DNA of 64,000 nt from Mantamonas sphyraenae (lineage: Eukaryota > CRuMs > Mantamonadidae), in assembly GCA_026936335.1 (NCBI GenBank), contig JAPMXV010000032.1, positions 124,001 to 188,000 on the forward strand. The letters run 5' to 3'. Made by a program: the position numbers and the translations under genes. Below are positions 32,689-44,500 of this stretch, one piece after another. How positions within the stretch are numbered: position 1 is the stretch's first letter; every line of letters starts with the position of its first letter. The notes under the pieces were generated by a model, which searched no databases, was not told the DNA's origin, and was given only the letters and a program-made list of their open reading frames with translations.

Positions 32689-34698
32689 ATGAGCACGACA
32701 CTGGAGCTGGCGGCGACAAACCGCACAGATGAAATGAAGAAGCTGCTGAGCAAAGGGATTGCCGTGGACCTGCAAGATCCAAACACGTTGAACACGCCGT
32801 TGCACATTGCAGCGTTCCACGGGCGTCTGGGAATGGTGGAGACGTTGTTGGAGATGGGCTCACGGGCAGACATTCCCAATTTGAACAAGCGTACTGCGCT
32901 GTGCTCCGCGTTGACGTCGAATCAGGAGGATGCAGTGATTGCGGAGGTGGTAAAGGTGATGCTGCGGTTTGGAGTGGACGCCAACCACGCGGTGAACATT
33001 CAAGGAGACCGTGGACTGCATCTGGCAGCGAGCAACGGGCTGGTGCGCACGTGTGCGGTGTTGTTGAAGGGAGGGGCGGACTGTGGAGCGAGGAACAACG
33101 ACAGCAACACGGCGCTGACGGCAGCAGTGAAGCACTGCCTGACACACGGACGCGGGAGGGAGCTATCCACGTACCTGGTGGTTGTGGTGATGCTCCTGCG
33201 CATGGGTGCAGATCCAAACACGGCTTGTGGGTACAACGAAGAGACGGCTCTGCATCTGGCTGTGCGGGAGCAGCACGAGCCGCTGGTGGCCATTTTGCTG
33301 CACTTCCGAGCGTCGACAAAGGCGATGAACGCAAACGGAGAGACGGTGGCACAAATGCTGCAGCTGGAAGACGTACAATCATACGATGACGACGAAGAGG
33401 AGGAAGACGAGGAGCAGGCAGCGTCGGACCGGCAGGAGGCGGAAGCGGCGTTGCAGGACTGGTTGGCGAGGCTGAAACGGGTCGACTGGCTGCACAGCAC
33501 GGCGGGGGAACGCATCTTGGCAGGTGAGTGAAGACAGAGAGCTTGGGGGTGGTGGGGGGTGAGGGGTGAGGTGAGGGGGGGTTACGGAGGGAAGAAGACT
33601 AGGAAGGGAAGGTGGTGGGAGAGGCTGCGGGGGATTTGGAAGGAGCGAGAGTGCGGTAATTGACACGAGTGAGAGAAGTGGAGCAAGGACGAGGGAAGGA
33701 GTGTGTAGACGCTGACTGTATTCGCAAATGGACACATCACAGCGGCTAAGCAAGTTCTGGAGGAAACAAATGTGGAACTGCCAGCGGAAGGGAACAACGA
33801 GGACAAGGGCGAGGGAGGGAGCAGCAGCAGCGGGGGCAGCAGCAGTGGAATGAGCAGCAGTAGCAACAGCAGTGTGAATCGACAGCAACAGGACAGACAG
33901 AACAGAGAACGGGCAAGTGCCACGTTCCAGGAACTTCAGAATGCACAGGGGCGGCTTGTGGAGCTGCAGCACGAACTGCGTGAAAAGCAGCAGGAGCAGC
34001 GGTCGCTGGCGAACGACAAGAAGCGGATTGAGGAGCTGAATGCAGAGCTTGTGCGGCAATCCAACGCAGTGGCGGAGCAGCAAACACAGCTATGGCAGCA
34101 TCTGAAGGAGGAGCAGCAGCGACAGCGGGAAAACCTGCAGCTGCTGCAGGAGACACGGGCAGAGAGGGAGATGTTGCAGCAGCAGGTGGCTGTGTTGCAG
34201 AACAGGCTGGCTTCGGCCGAAGAACAGAACAGGGAGCTGCGGAGTGAGCTGCAGAGCGAACGGGAGGCGCGAGAGGTGAACGCAGCGATGTTGAAGAGCG
34301 TGCACGAGACGGTGATGTCACGAGGGACGGGCTCGTCGTCGTCATCGTCGTCCAACAACGCAGGGGATGGAGGTGAACTGGAAGATTTTGAGAGCCTGGA
34401 CGAGGACGTGACGATGGAGGAGCTGAAGCGAGCAGACTTTACAAAGTACAGCGTGGGGTCGCTGAACACCATGTTGGCGACGCTATCGTCGCTTTCAGCG
34501 TCTGTAGCGGCAGCCATGACCACAAGAAAGGATGTGACGAGGCTTCAGTGCTCGGTGTGCTTTGAGAACGACGTGGACACGCATCTGGGAGGGTGCACTC
34601 ACTTGTTCTGCAGCAACTGTGTGAGGATGCTGCGCAAGAAGGAATGTCCACAGTGCCGTGCGCCGTTTGACCACACCACAAAGGTGATTTTTTCGTGA
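32689..34698 (+). CDS. Ankyrin-repeat RING-finger E3 ubiquitin ligase
   Basis: Exons 32689-33523 and 33743-34698 (219-nt intron, phase 1) encode about 596 aa. The N-terminal half has about six ankyrin repeats (NTPLHIAAFHGRLGMVETLL, RGLHLAASNGLVRTCAVLL, ETALHLAVREQHEPLVAILL). A coiled coil (residues ~310-480, Gln/Glu/Arg rich) follows. Residues ~547-587 are a C3HC4 RING: CSVCFEN, HLGGCTHLFCSNC, CPQCRAPF. An E3 ligase role is known for this combination (for example plant XBAT-type proteins). The start codon sits about 90 bp after the Clu-TPR stop. Confidence 0.87.
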
Positions 34699-34753
34699 GT
34701 GGAATGAACCTCTGTTGCGCGCTGTGGGAGCCAACCTTTTGGAAAAGCAAGCG

Positions 34754-35850
34754 ATGGCGACGGCGTGCCGTTCCTGCTCGGTTGCTTTTGACGGGGATCA
34801 GCACAAGGCATTCAAGCAGAGGTGCGGGGATGTGCTGTGTGGACAATGCATCTACAAGCTGAATAGTGACGGCCCAGGATTGTACGAGTGTCCGGTATGC
34901 AGCGAGACGGTCCAGTGGCGACAAAACAAGCGGCAGCCTCGGCTGGAAGGAGCCCAGCAGCAGGAGGGGCGCGGGGGGCGAAAGAAGGGTGTGCGCAAGG
35001 AGAACAAAGGACAACAGCAGCAGAAGGAACAACAACAACACAACACGACACATCCAAGCCAGCGTGCGCAGGTCCGGTCACGGGAGCGTGGTGCTCGAGC
35101 GGCGGAATCAGGAACACGGTTGTCTTCCCACGGCACAGGGGCGAGCAAGGCAGCACGGCGAACCGAACGGACACGGCGACGGGTGGCGACACACAAGGAA
35201 CAAAGCGAGAGCAAGTCGAGGGTACGCGTGCGAGTTGGACCGCTGCCACAGTGGCTGTGCAACGAGTGTGGACTGGCAAACTCGAGCGCAGGGGAGCTTG
35301 CTCTGCACCAAACACGTCAACACCCGCCCATGATGGAGTCGCCACGTGGAATGGGGCGCACACAGGAGGGCACACATATCAGGTCAAGCGAGGAGGGCCA
35401 CATGGAGAGCAGGCGGGACAGGGTGAAGGAGGAGGGAAACCACAACGTGGAGAGCGGAGGCAAGGCCATTCGTTTCTCAGGCCGTCGGCCTCGTTTGTTT
35501 GGCGACCAGGATCCTGTCCTGTCCAAGTTTCAGGGGCTGATGAACAAGATATCGCCCGAAAACTTCCAGCGCATCCTGAACGCAATGCTACAGCTGGAGA
35601 TGCGCAGTGTGGCTGTGATGAGGCAGGTTGTGGAACTTTTGGTGGCCAAATCGATGCGCGACCACGCCTACGGCCAGCTGTACGCTGTGCTGTGTGCACA
35701 GCTGCTGAAGAACATGAAGCCTGTGGTGGACGAGTCATCAGGAGAACAGACGAGCATGCGACACATGTTTGTGGAACACTGTGAGAGTTTGTTCTCCAAG
35801 CCACCCGAGCTGACAGCTTTGGGCAAAGGCGGGATAGAGACCTTGGATTA

Positions 35851-35892
<42 letters not shown>

Positions 35893-36757
35893 ATCCACAA
35901 CGACGAGCACGTCAAACACGACGAGCACGACGAGTTCTTCTTCGTCGTCGTCGTCGTCTGGGAGCTGGAGTGCGGGATCGTCGTCGTCTTCGTCGTCTTT
36001 ATCGGCTTCTTCATCGTCAACGTCTTCATCGTCGCGGTCCTCGGCACCAGTGGGATACGACATGGAACAGTTTGAACAGGAACAGAACGCAAAGCATCTG
36101 TACCGCGGACTGATGGTGTTTGCAGGCAATGTGTTTATGGAAGGCGTGCTGGGAGTGTCTGTTGTGTGCTCGTGTGTGACGCAGCACATCACAGCGATGC
36201 GAGAGCTGCTAGAGCAGGTGGGAGAGGAGGAAGGAGAGGAAAGGCAAGACAAGGAGCGCGAGGACGAGGAGAACCAGCAGCACGAAACGCTGTTTCAGCT
36301 GGACAGCCACGTGGAGTCGCTGTGTTCGCTGCTGAGCACCGCCGGGAAGCAGTTGGAACAGACCTCATCATCGTTTGTGGAGGATGCCTTTGCAGCGTTG
36401 GAGCAGGTGCGCATGCACAGCCACTTGCCGTTGAGGTTGCGCTACCTGCTGCAGGACCTGGTGGATCTGCGCGGCAACGGCTGGGAGCCGCGCAGCAAGC
36501 AGGAGATGCCCACGCCGTTGCGAAGCGAGCGCTGGAGTTCAGATGTGCGTTCTCGAGGACCATCGCGTCGTCTGAGCAACGGACTGGGGCAGATGCGGCA
36601 GATTCATCGCAAGTGCGCGAGCGCAAATCACACCTCGGGCGAAGCCGGTGGACGGCTGCGTCCCTCGGCTAGCATGAACTCGATTGCCAGCGAGTGTTCG
36701 GACTCGGGCAGCGAGAGCGATGATCCGGACACACCAAACAAGCAACAGGAAGATTGA
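34754..36757 (+). CDS. RING-like + C2H2 + MIF4G protein, with an in-frame TAG or intron
   Basis: The frame from ATG 34754 opens with a RING-like zinc domain (MATACRSCSVAFDG, CGDVLCGQCIYKL, YECPVCSETV), then a basic Gln-rich linker, a C2H2 finger (LCNECGLANSSAGELALHQ) and the first half of an MIF4G domain (FQGLMNKISPENFQRILN, YGQLYAVLCAQLLKN). The second half follows in the same frame (HLYRGLMVFAGNVFMEGVL, then LRYLLQDLVDLRGNGWEPR, the eIF4G-like end). A TAG at 35849-35851 falls between the halves. A 270-nt intron (35781-36050, GTGAGA donor, CACCAG acceptor, phase 1) removes it and gives about 577 aa. MIF4G domains bind translation factors such as eIF4A. RING and MIF4G together is unusual. Confidence 0.78.
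35851..35892 (+). repeat. (GAC)14 microsatellite beside the in-frame TAG
   Basis: Fourteen GAC triplets begin at the G of TAG (35849-35851). In the MIF4G reading frame they would encode Thr (ACG). The run is inside the proposed 270-nt intron. Confidence 0.9.
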
Positions 36758-36789
36758 ATGGGGAAGCGCGAGGGGGTTCAGCACAAAGA

Positions 36790-36984
36790 ATGCACCATAT
36801 TGTTGCACACATGGCCAAGAACGGCGAGGAGTCGCGAGTGCGGGGTCGCTTGACACGACGCACGAGCTCGCGCCTGCGTGCCAAAGCGGAAGCAAGTGAA
36901 GAGGAGCAGCCAGAGGGGCTGAGCTCGATCACCAACCAGCTTGACCAATCGACCCCTCGTCGCTCTCGCGCCACTCAGAAGAAG

Positions 36985-37028
<44 letters not shown>

Positions 37029-37335
37029 GAGAAGCAGCAGCAGTGGTGCGCAAAGCAAGACGGCCAAGAGCACTCGCAAGAGCAGCAGCAGCAGCAGCAG
37101 CAGCCGTGGTGAGACGCGGTCAGGAACTCGAGGAACGTCCACACGTCAGACGCGCACACGACGCACACGCGCGCAAAAAGAGGAAGACCAGGAGCAGATT
37201 CTCGAAGAATCCATGGAAGAGGAGAATGTGGAGGGGGAACAAGACGATATGGAGCAGGAGAACACGCCTGTGCGGGCTGGTAAGCGGAAATCGCGCGCAA
37301 AATCCGCCAACGTCACTCGAGGCGCCTCGGCCGCA

Positions 37336-37372
<37 letters not shown>

Positions 37373-38619
37373 CCAACGTGAAAGCAAAGGGCAAAGGCAA
37401 GGCCAAGAGCAGCGCATCGAGTGGCAGCAGCGCCAAGGAGCCCAAGAGCAACAAGCCGCTGCACCCGATGATCCGCACGGGGCTGCCGATGGACCAAGTG
37501 CCACCAAAGAACCGAAGCAATCTCACAGCAGCGAAGCGACGCAAGTTTATCAAGGAAGTGTCGCCTCAGGACCAGATCCGGGCCATTGCCGTTGAACAGA
37601 TGGTTGGCCAGTCGGTGATCAATGGCAACTTTGAGCTTCTGAAGCACGTGGGCCAGGGAGCATTTGGCCACGTGTTCTCCGCGCGAGATCAACACACAAA
37701 CAAAGTGGTGGCTGTCAAGGTGGAGCCAGGCGACAGCGTGGCGCCCCAGCTGCTCACCGAGACCGGGACGCTAAAGTCGCTGCGGCTTGCAGCCAAACAG
37801 AGCGGAGTCAAACCATGTTTTCCTCGCTACATCATGCATGCACCCAGGCAAACATTTGATGGACTCTTTGGCGACTTCAAGGTGATGGCCATGGACATTC
37901 TGGGTGACAATCTGGAGTCGCTGTTTCACAAACATCGCCGAAGCGAAGACACAGGTCTGGCCGATGAGACCATTGTGCAGCTGGGGTACCGCATGGTGGA
38001 CACGTTGCAGCGCATGCACGCCATGGGATACCTGCATCGCGACCTGAAACCGGCAAACATCATGACTGGGTACGCGGGTGACAGCGACACCATCTACTTG
38101 GTGGACTTTGGCCTGTGTCAGTCCATGCGCATGATGGAAAAACTCATGAAGGGCAACCAGCCGCCGCAGGCCATGGTGGGCACGCCTGCCTTTGTCTCAC
38201 TGGCCATCCACGACGGCATCCACAGTCACGCCCTGGACGATCTGCAGAGCATGGGCTTTGTGCTCTTGTACCTGAGTACAGGCTTCCTCCCGTGGATGGA
38301 AGAGTTGCGAGAGCGCAAGGGTCTGTCTGAACTCCAGCGCTACGAAGTGATGGCCGAGGGGAAGCGTCAGCTCTTGGCCGACAACGCTTGCGGCGACGCG
38401 CCCCAAGTGATTTTCGAGTTTCTGCACGCCTGTCAGGATGCAAACCGTTCTGCAAAGGTCGACTACAAGGCGTTGCAAGGTCTGTTTGCAACCTACGCCA
38501 AGGAGACCGGGGTCGACGTGCAAGCACCGTTTGCCTGGGATCAGGGCACAAAGCGCTCGTCGTCGTCGTCCAGCACGACGAATGGATCAAACGGTGGGCG
38601 CAAGAAGAGGCGGCGATGA
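36790..38619 (+). CDS. CK1-family protein kinase with Ser-rich N-terminus
   Basis: Intronless, 609 aa. Residues ~1-260 are basic and low-complexity, with three poly-Ser runs. Residues ~280-570 are a kinase: glycine loop VGQGAFGHVF, VAVKVE with the ATP-binding Lys, catalytic HRDLKPANIM, DFG. Sequence between DFG and the APE-region (GTPAFVSLAIHDG) and LDDLQSMGFVLLYL mark the casein kinase 1/VRK/TTBK branch rather than the main kinases. The C-terminus ends in another short Ser run and basic residues. Catalytic residues are present, so activity is expected. Nuclear or microtubule roles are possible but not shown. Confidence 0.88.
36988..37026 (+). repeat. (AGC)13 poly-Ser run in the CK1 kinase
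   Basis: Thirteen AGC triplets encoding Ser in the CK1-type kinase N-terminus; two more AGC runs lie at about 37081-37102 and 37339-37371. Confidence 0.9.
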
Positions 38620-38700
38620 GTGGCAGGGTGAGTATGCACAGCACAGGTGTGTTATGGGGGCGGATGCCCGGAGGGAAACAACAAAAGTCACGCACGCATC

Positions 38701-40310
38701 ATGAGCGGGTCTCCACCTGGGACGATTGACCTGGATGTGTACATTGTGCCAGTAAGCATCGTGGTGATGATGCTCATTTTCTTGGCGCTGCTCATGGAAG
38801 TGTTGACGGACAAGGTGGAGCGGCTGCTTTACAAGCGGGCCAAACACCTACTCATCATGTTCCGGAAGATGTACAAGCAGCTGATGATCTTGGGACTGTG
38901 CTCTTTCTTCCTGGTGGTGGAACAGGACGGTCGATTTGTGTCCAGTCTGGTGAAAGACGTGCAGATCGAGCGGCGGCTCTTTGATTTCATCCACGCCACG
39001 CTATTTGTGAGCATGCTGGTGTACGCGTGCATCGTGCTCTTTCTCATGTTGGTCAATGTAAACGTGTCGCGCGTGTGGCGCTCGTATGAGACGCTGGATC
39101 CGAGTAAGTGCGACCGAACGGGGCGGTGGAAGTTTGCCAAACGTCCCGTTTCCCTCTTCTGCGTGTGTGCAAGGCTGACACGCACCCGCACAGCGCTGGT
39201 GCGCTTTGACTGGGAGGGCATGGAGGAGCGCATGCGTGGTATGAATGTGATCACGAGCACACTGAATGTGAGCCTAATGCACCAGTGGCGAGTTGCCAGA
39301 GACAAGAAGCGCTTCCACGACCTTCGCGTCAAGTTTATCATGGACAATTCGCTCAGCGATCGCTTCGACTTTTCCCGATACCTGCGTATCTGCATGCGCA
39401 AGCTGGTGGTGCAGCTTGTTGAGGTGCACTGGAGCGTGTGGCTGGCGTTTGTCGTCCTGCTTTCGCTTGTGCTGATTCGCAAGGTTGCCGGCCTGAATCT
39501 GACCAACACAGACATTGCTGTGGAGTTTGTGGTGTCGGGATATGTCATGATGCTTCTCAACCTCATTGTGTGGTGGAAGTGCGAGCAAATTCTGAGCCGT
39601 GTGGTGAGCAAGCGCTCGGGGCTGCTGGTGCACCAGGACTCGTTTCTGGAGGCCGGGACCATGGGTAGCTCAAGCGCAGCCAACCCATGGGGCTCGTCCA
39701 CCGACGAGGAAGAGTATCGTCGCTTCGACTCCACATACGGTGTGTACAAGAACATGGACTACGACAGCGGGCTTCCGTCGGGCAGTTCGGCAAGTGCGTA
39801 CGACAGCACCACGAGCGGGTTTGCGACGGATTACGACAGCGGAGAGATGGAGCAGGGACGGGAGGGAAGAGGACGAAGCAACTCGACGGGAAGCAAGTGG
39901 TGGTCGTGTCTGGTGCCTGGGGATGGCGGCAGCTCACGTGGCAGCTCGCGCAGCAGCGGTCAGGGAGCAGACAAGAATCCGCAAAAGCGCATGTTTTGGT
40001 TTGCGTCGCCCATTCTGATTGTGCGCTTCATGCAATTCCAGCTGGTGTTGCAAACCGTGTACATCCCGCTCAACTTTACCCACTTTTACAACGTGTACGC
40101 AGACCCTGGCGCCAACGTCCTGTACAATTTCCTCGTGCTCATCCCGTTTATTGTGTGCGTGTTTGTGGTCACGCCTATGCTGCTGCCTGTGCTGACCATC
40201 TCCACCTCGGTGGGAGACCTGTTCCAAAAGGATGCGTGCAGCAGGTGCTGCAGAAGCAGCCCGAGGAGATGGAGCACTATTCCCGCGACGACCGCCACAA
40301 CGTGTGGTGA
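38701..40310 (+). CDS. MLO-like seven-transmembrane protein (likely frame break near the end)
   Basis: Exons 38701-39103 and 39194 onward (90-nt intron, phase 1). The MLO pattern is seen in LLYKRAKHLLIMFRKMYKQL, LMILGLCSFFLVVEQ, FDFIHATLFVSMLVYACIVL and the WRSYE motif, with further hydrophobic segments near residues 250-290 and 445-505. The third loop has a long Ser/Tyr/Asp-rich stretch. As read, the frame ends at 40365 with a Cys/Arg/Ser-rich tail that overlaps the convergent gene by 43 bp. A one-base shift near 40234-40236 instead gives VQQVLQKQPEEMEHYSRDD and a stop at 40308-40310, which clears the overlap. I use that end. MLO proteins are calmodulin-binding calcium channels in plants; the role in protists is unclear. 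Confidence 0.8.
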
Positions 40311-40322
40311 TGTGCGTGACGG

Positions 40323-41439
40323 CTACATGACGGCGCCGTACGCTGCGGTGCCTTTGAGCTCCTGAGAGGCCTTGCCGGGCCAGAACGTGTACTTTGTGCA
40401 CAGAGCGAGGAGGATGGACTGAAGAGTCATGGAGATGACAGTGGGCAGCCACACTGTGGTTGCTTCTTGGTTGATGACGGCGTTGAAATACACAAATACG
40501 ATCGCCCCAAAGACCTGCACCGTGAGAGTGACCATGCTCAAGGAGCCGACCTGCTTGAGCTGGAATGTCGTGATAATTTGGGGCAGGAAAATAGGCACCG
40601 TCAACACGCCGGAGGTCAGACCCACAGCCTCGGCGTAGTCAGCTGTCAGGATGCTGGCAATGCCAGCAGAGATGGCGACGATGGTGCTGGCCAACACGAG
40701 GGCCACCACAAACGTCCAGAACACAATGAGGATCTTGCGTAGGCGACTCCTATCCACGTGTGCCAAGCGTTGCCACCAGGTAGAGGCAGAGTCGCCCAGA
40801 CGGTCAACTGATGAGTAGTTGCGGTGTGCGCCAAGGAGCGGGTCGAAACTGCCGCCCTCGTCGTTGCTCTCCTCTTCGAAATACACACTGTACAGCACCA
40901 ATGTCACCACAATGGCCATGAATTGGAGCACATATTGGATGTGACCAAGCAGGCCAACCATGCACAATCCTGTGGACTGTCTCCAGCGCGAGTGCGTTAG
41001 TGGCAAGCCCTCTCGCGGCCTTTGCAGGACCATGTTCAACCCAAGAGGCAGCATCGAACGGCGTGTGCGAAACGGCAAAGTGTGAAGCGGTACAGCCGCC
41101 GAAAGCAGGCGTACCCGAGTGGCAATGGACGTGGCACGGCGGGAAGGAACGAGGCGCGTCGACAACTCGCTGGAGAAAGGGGCCACTCACCAGCGTGGCG
41201 CAGCAGGTGACTCGGTCCCACTGACTCAGAAAGATGTTGACGACGGTCAGCCAGGCGGTGGTGGCTTGCAATAGGATGGTGAGCAAGGAGAGGCCCATGG
41301 AGGAACGCGCCTTGTAAATGGCAATGTGCTGTGGCACGTACGAGCCCACGAGACCCACGACGAGCACAGTGCCGACCAAAATGTCGAATGTGGTCGAATC
41401 TGGAGGAGTGCACGACGGGACGAGAGTAGCGTCGACCAT
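40323..41439 (-). CDS. PQ-loop repeat membrane transporter
   Basis: Exons 41439-41191 and 40976-40323 (214-nt intron, phase 0) encode 300 aa. Two PQ-loop motifs mark the family: SYVPQHIAIY with SSMGLSLLTILLQ after it, and IFLPQIITTF with VGSLSMVTLTVQ. About seven hydrophobic helices are present, with a ~60-residue cytosolic loop between them. PQ-loop proteins include lysosomal amino acid exporters and the MPDU1/SWEET relatives. Substrate cannot be inferred. The start codon is 63 bp from the divergent NOC1 start. Confidence 0.85.
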
Positions 41440-41502
41440 TGGGTTGGAAGACGAAGGATGGTGGGGGTTGGGTGCTGCGTCGCTGCAACCACCCAAGCAG
41501 CC

Positions 41503-44500
41503 ATGTCCAAGCGTAAGCGAGAGTCACTGGAGACGGATTTGGCGTTGCAAACACTGTCGGGCACTGTGGGTGGAGGGAAATCAGGCCGAGGAAGGCGTAG
41601 CGGAGGCAAGGGCCGGCGCAACAAACAAGGCGATGCAGAGGCTGCGGCCGAATTGACACTGGACGTGATCCAGTCGCTGGGGGGCTCTGCAGCGGACTTG
41701 GACCTGTTGCGAGACGTGGATAATAACAACGATGAAGGGAAGGAGCGTGTAAGGGACAAGGTGAAGCTTTCGAGCTCGGAGGAGGCGGCGCGAGCAAAGG
41801 AGCTGCAGCTGGATCTGGCGGCCGAGTTGCAAGGGATGTTGGGAGAGCATGGCCTGGACCGCAAGGCGCTGGCAGATGCACAGGTGATGGGTGGCAGCGA
41901 CGAGCGCAAGGAGCGCAAGAAGAAGGAGCGCAAAGAGCAGAGTGAAAAGAAGGAGAAGAAGGGCAAGCAGAGCGGGAAGGGAGTGGGAGCCGAGACGGAC
42001 GGCATGCACGTGGAGGACCGCTCGGGTGGCAAGAGCAAAGAAGCACAAGAGGAACGTAAGCAAACACAGCGCATGGCCAAACAGGACAAAGAGCAGAGCC
42101 GCACGCCGAAGCGACGCTCAGAGGGTGTGCTGCATGCAGGGGCGCCGAAAAGAACCACATTCGGAGCAGCGGACTCGGACAGCGAAGACGAGGACGAGCA
42201 GGCGCCGAAAAACAGGCGCAAGACAGGTACAGGCAGGGACAGGGCAAGCAGCAGCAGCAACACAGACAGTGAGAGCGTAGCCGTGTCGATCCCGGGCTTG
42301 GTGGCCTCGGACCCCAAGTACAAGGCGCCGTTTGTGGAGGGGGTCAACCAATTTGATTTGGAGGCGGAGGCAGCTTTCTGGCACGAGTACACTCTGCCGC
42401 CAAAGGCACTGGAGGGGGAAACTGTGAGCAACAAGGAGCGCAACCGACTGTGGCAGGCGGCCAAGGCGGAACACGAGCGGCTGATGGAGGCGTACGGCAA
42501 AGCGCAGAAGAGCAGCCGCACGGCAGACAGCAGGTGGCTGGGTACCATTATGAAGCAGGGTACGTTGACCGACAAGCTGGCAGCCATGAGTTTGGTGGTG
42601 CAGTCAAACCCAGTCAAGGCGCTGGAGACCCTGGACAACATCCTGCTGATCAGTGCCAAGAACGGTCGTCGCGAGTCGCTGCTGGCCACCGAGACGCTGC
42701 GTGACCTGTTTCTCAACTCGCTGCTGCCGAAAACACGCAAGCTGCGACGCTTTCGTGAGCAGCCGTTGACCAAGGAGATGCCTCTGACGTTTCTGGTGCT
42801 GTTTTACTTTGAGGATTGCTCAAGACGCGCTTCCTGGAGTATGTCAAGTCGCTGGAGACCGGCTCGTACGACACGGTGCTGCACGTGCGCAACAGCAGCC
42901 TCAAGACAATGGTGCTGCTGCTGACAACCGTGCCTGAGAACGAGCACCTGCTGCTGCCGATGATTGTGAACAAGCTTGGCGACAACGAGCGCAAGGTGGC
43001 GGCCAACGTGTCCTACCTCCTGTCGCAAGTGATCACCAAACACCCCAACATGAAGGCGGTGGTGGTGAAGGAGGTGGAACAGCTTCTGTTTCGTCCCAAC
43101 ATCGGCCAACGGGCACAGTACTACGGAGTCATCTTTTTGCAGCAAGTGCCCCTGACGGGCAACGACGGCGACCTGGCCACAAAGATGGTCTCTGTGTACT
43201 TTACTCTGTTTGAACAGGTGGTGAACAGGCGCAAGGACATGCGCACACGTATGCTGAGTGCTCTGCTGACCGGAGTCAATCGCGCACTGCCCTACGCCCC
43301 CGAGGACAACGCCGTGTTTGACGACAAGCTGGACGTCATGTTCAAACTCGTCCACATGGACAACTTCAACACAGCGGTGCAGGCCGTCATGCTGCTGTTC
43401 CAGGTCATGTCCAAGCGCATGAGCGTTTCGGACCGCTACTACCGCGCCCTGTACGACATGCTCATCTCGCCTCAGCTGCAGCATTCGTCCAAGCAAGCGC
43501 TCTTTCTTTCTCTTCTCTTCAAGTCGATGAAGGCAGACGTGTCCATGCCAAGGCTGATGGCCTTTTGCAAGCGCCTGCTCCAGGTCTGCGCCTACCAGCA
43601 GCCCAACTTTGTCTGTGGTGCCCTGATCATCCTTTCAGAGGTGATCAAGGTCAAGCCGCAGCTGCGTGCGCTCATCGACACGTCGCCTGTGCTTGCCGAC
43701 GACGACGTGGAGCACTTTCACGACGTGGATATTGCGGCCAACGAAGCCTCCAGTAGCAGCAGGGCCACCGAATACATCGCGGACATGATGGAGCAGGAGG
43801 CAAACAAGGCCACGGAAAGTGACAGCGATGCAGAGGACAGCAGCGACGAGGAGGCCGCTGCCAAGAAGGGCGGCAAGGGCGGCAAGGGCGGCAAGGATGG
43901 CAAAGAGACGTACGACGCAACAGCTCGGGAACCCAAGTATGCACACGCCGAGTCGTCGATCCTGTGGGAGCTTGCACAGATGCAGGAGCACTACCACCCG
44001 AGCGTGCAGGCGTTCTGTGCGCAGTTGCTGAACGGCAAGAGTGTGGACTACCGCGGTGATCCGCTGGTGGACTTTTCGGCCATGACGTTCCTGGATCGCT
44101 TTTCGTACAAGAACCCAAAGGCGTCGAAGCTGCGAGACCGGGGCAAGTCGGTGATGCAGCGTGCACAGACACGGCACACGCTGAAGGAGGCCGTTCCTGT
44201 GAACACGGACGAGTTTATCACGCAGGACGTGGAAGACGTCAGCAAACACGAGCAGTTCTTTCATGTGTACTTCCGACAGCAGCTGGAACGCAACCCGAAC
44301 TCGCGCAAGGAGAAGAAATCACGGGAGGACGGGTCGGACGACGAAGACCTCAGCGACGACGAGGCGGACGGATGGGACGAAGACGAAGTGGCGGCGGCAA
44401 TGTTTGGCGTGGATGGGGACGGAGGCGCACAGGGAGACGAGTTGGATGAGGGCGACTTTGGCGATGAGGAGCCCGCGGAGTTTGACTACGACGATCTGGG

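Noticed and set aside
31071-32888. 605-codon antisense frame over the TPR array
   Set aside because: The sense strand has regular TPRs; the antisense is a compositional shadow.
35849-35851. Reassigned genetic code in which TAG is sense
   Set aside because: TAG ends the Clu-TPR gene (32598-32600), the GT13 gene (25177-25179) and the 282-aa protein (47615-47617), so it works as a stop here.
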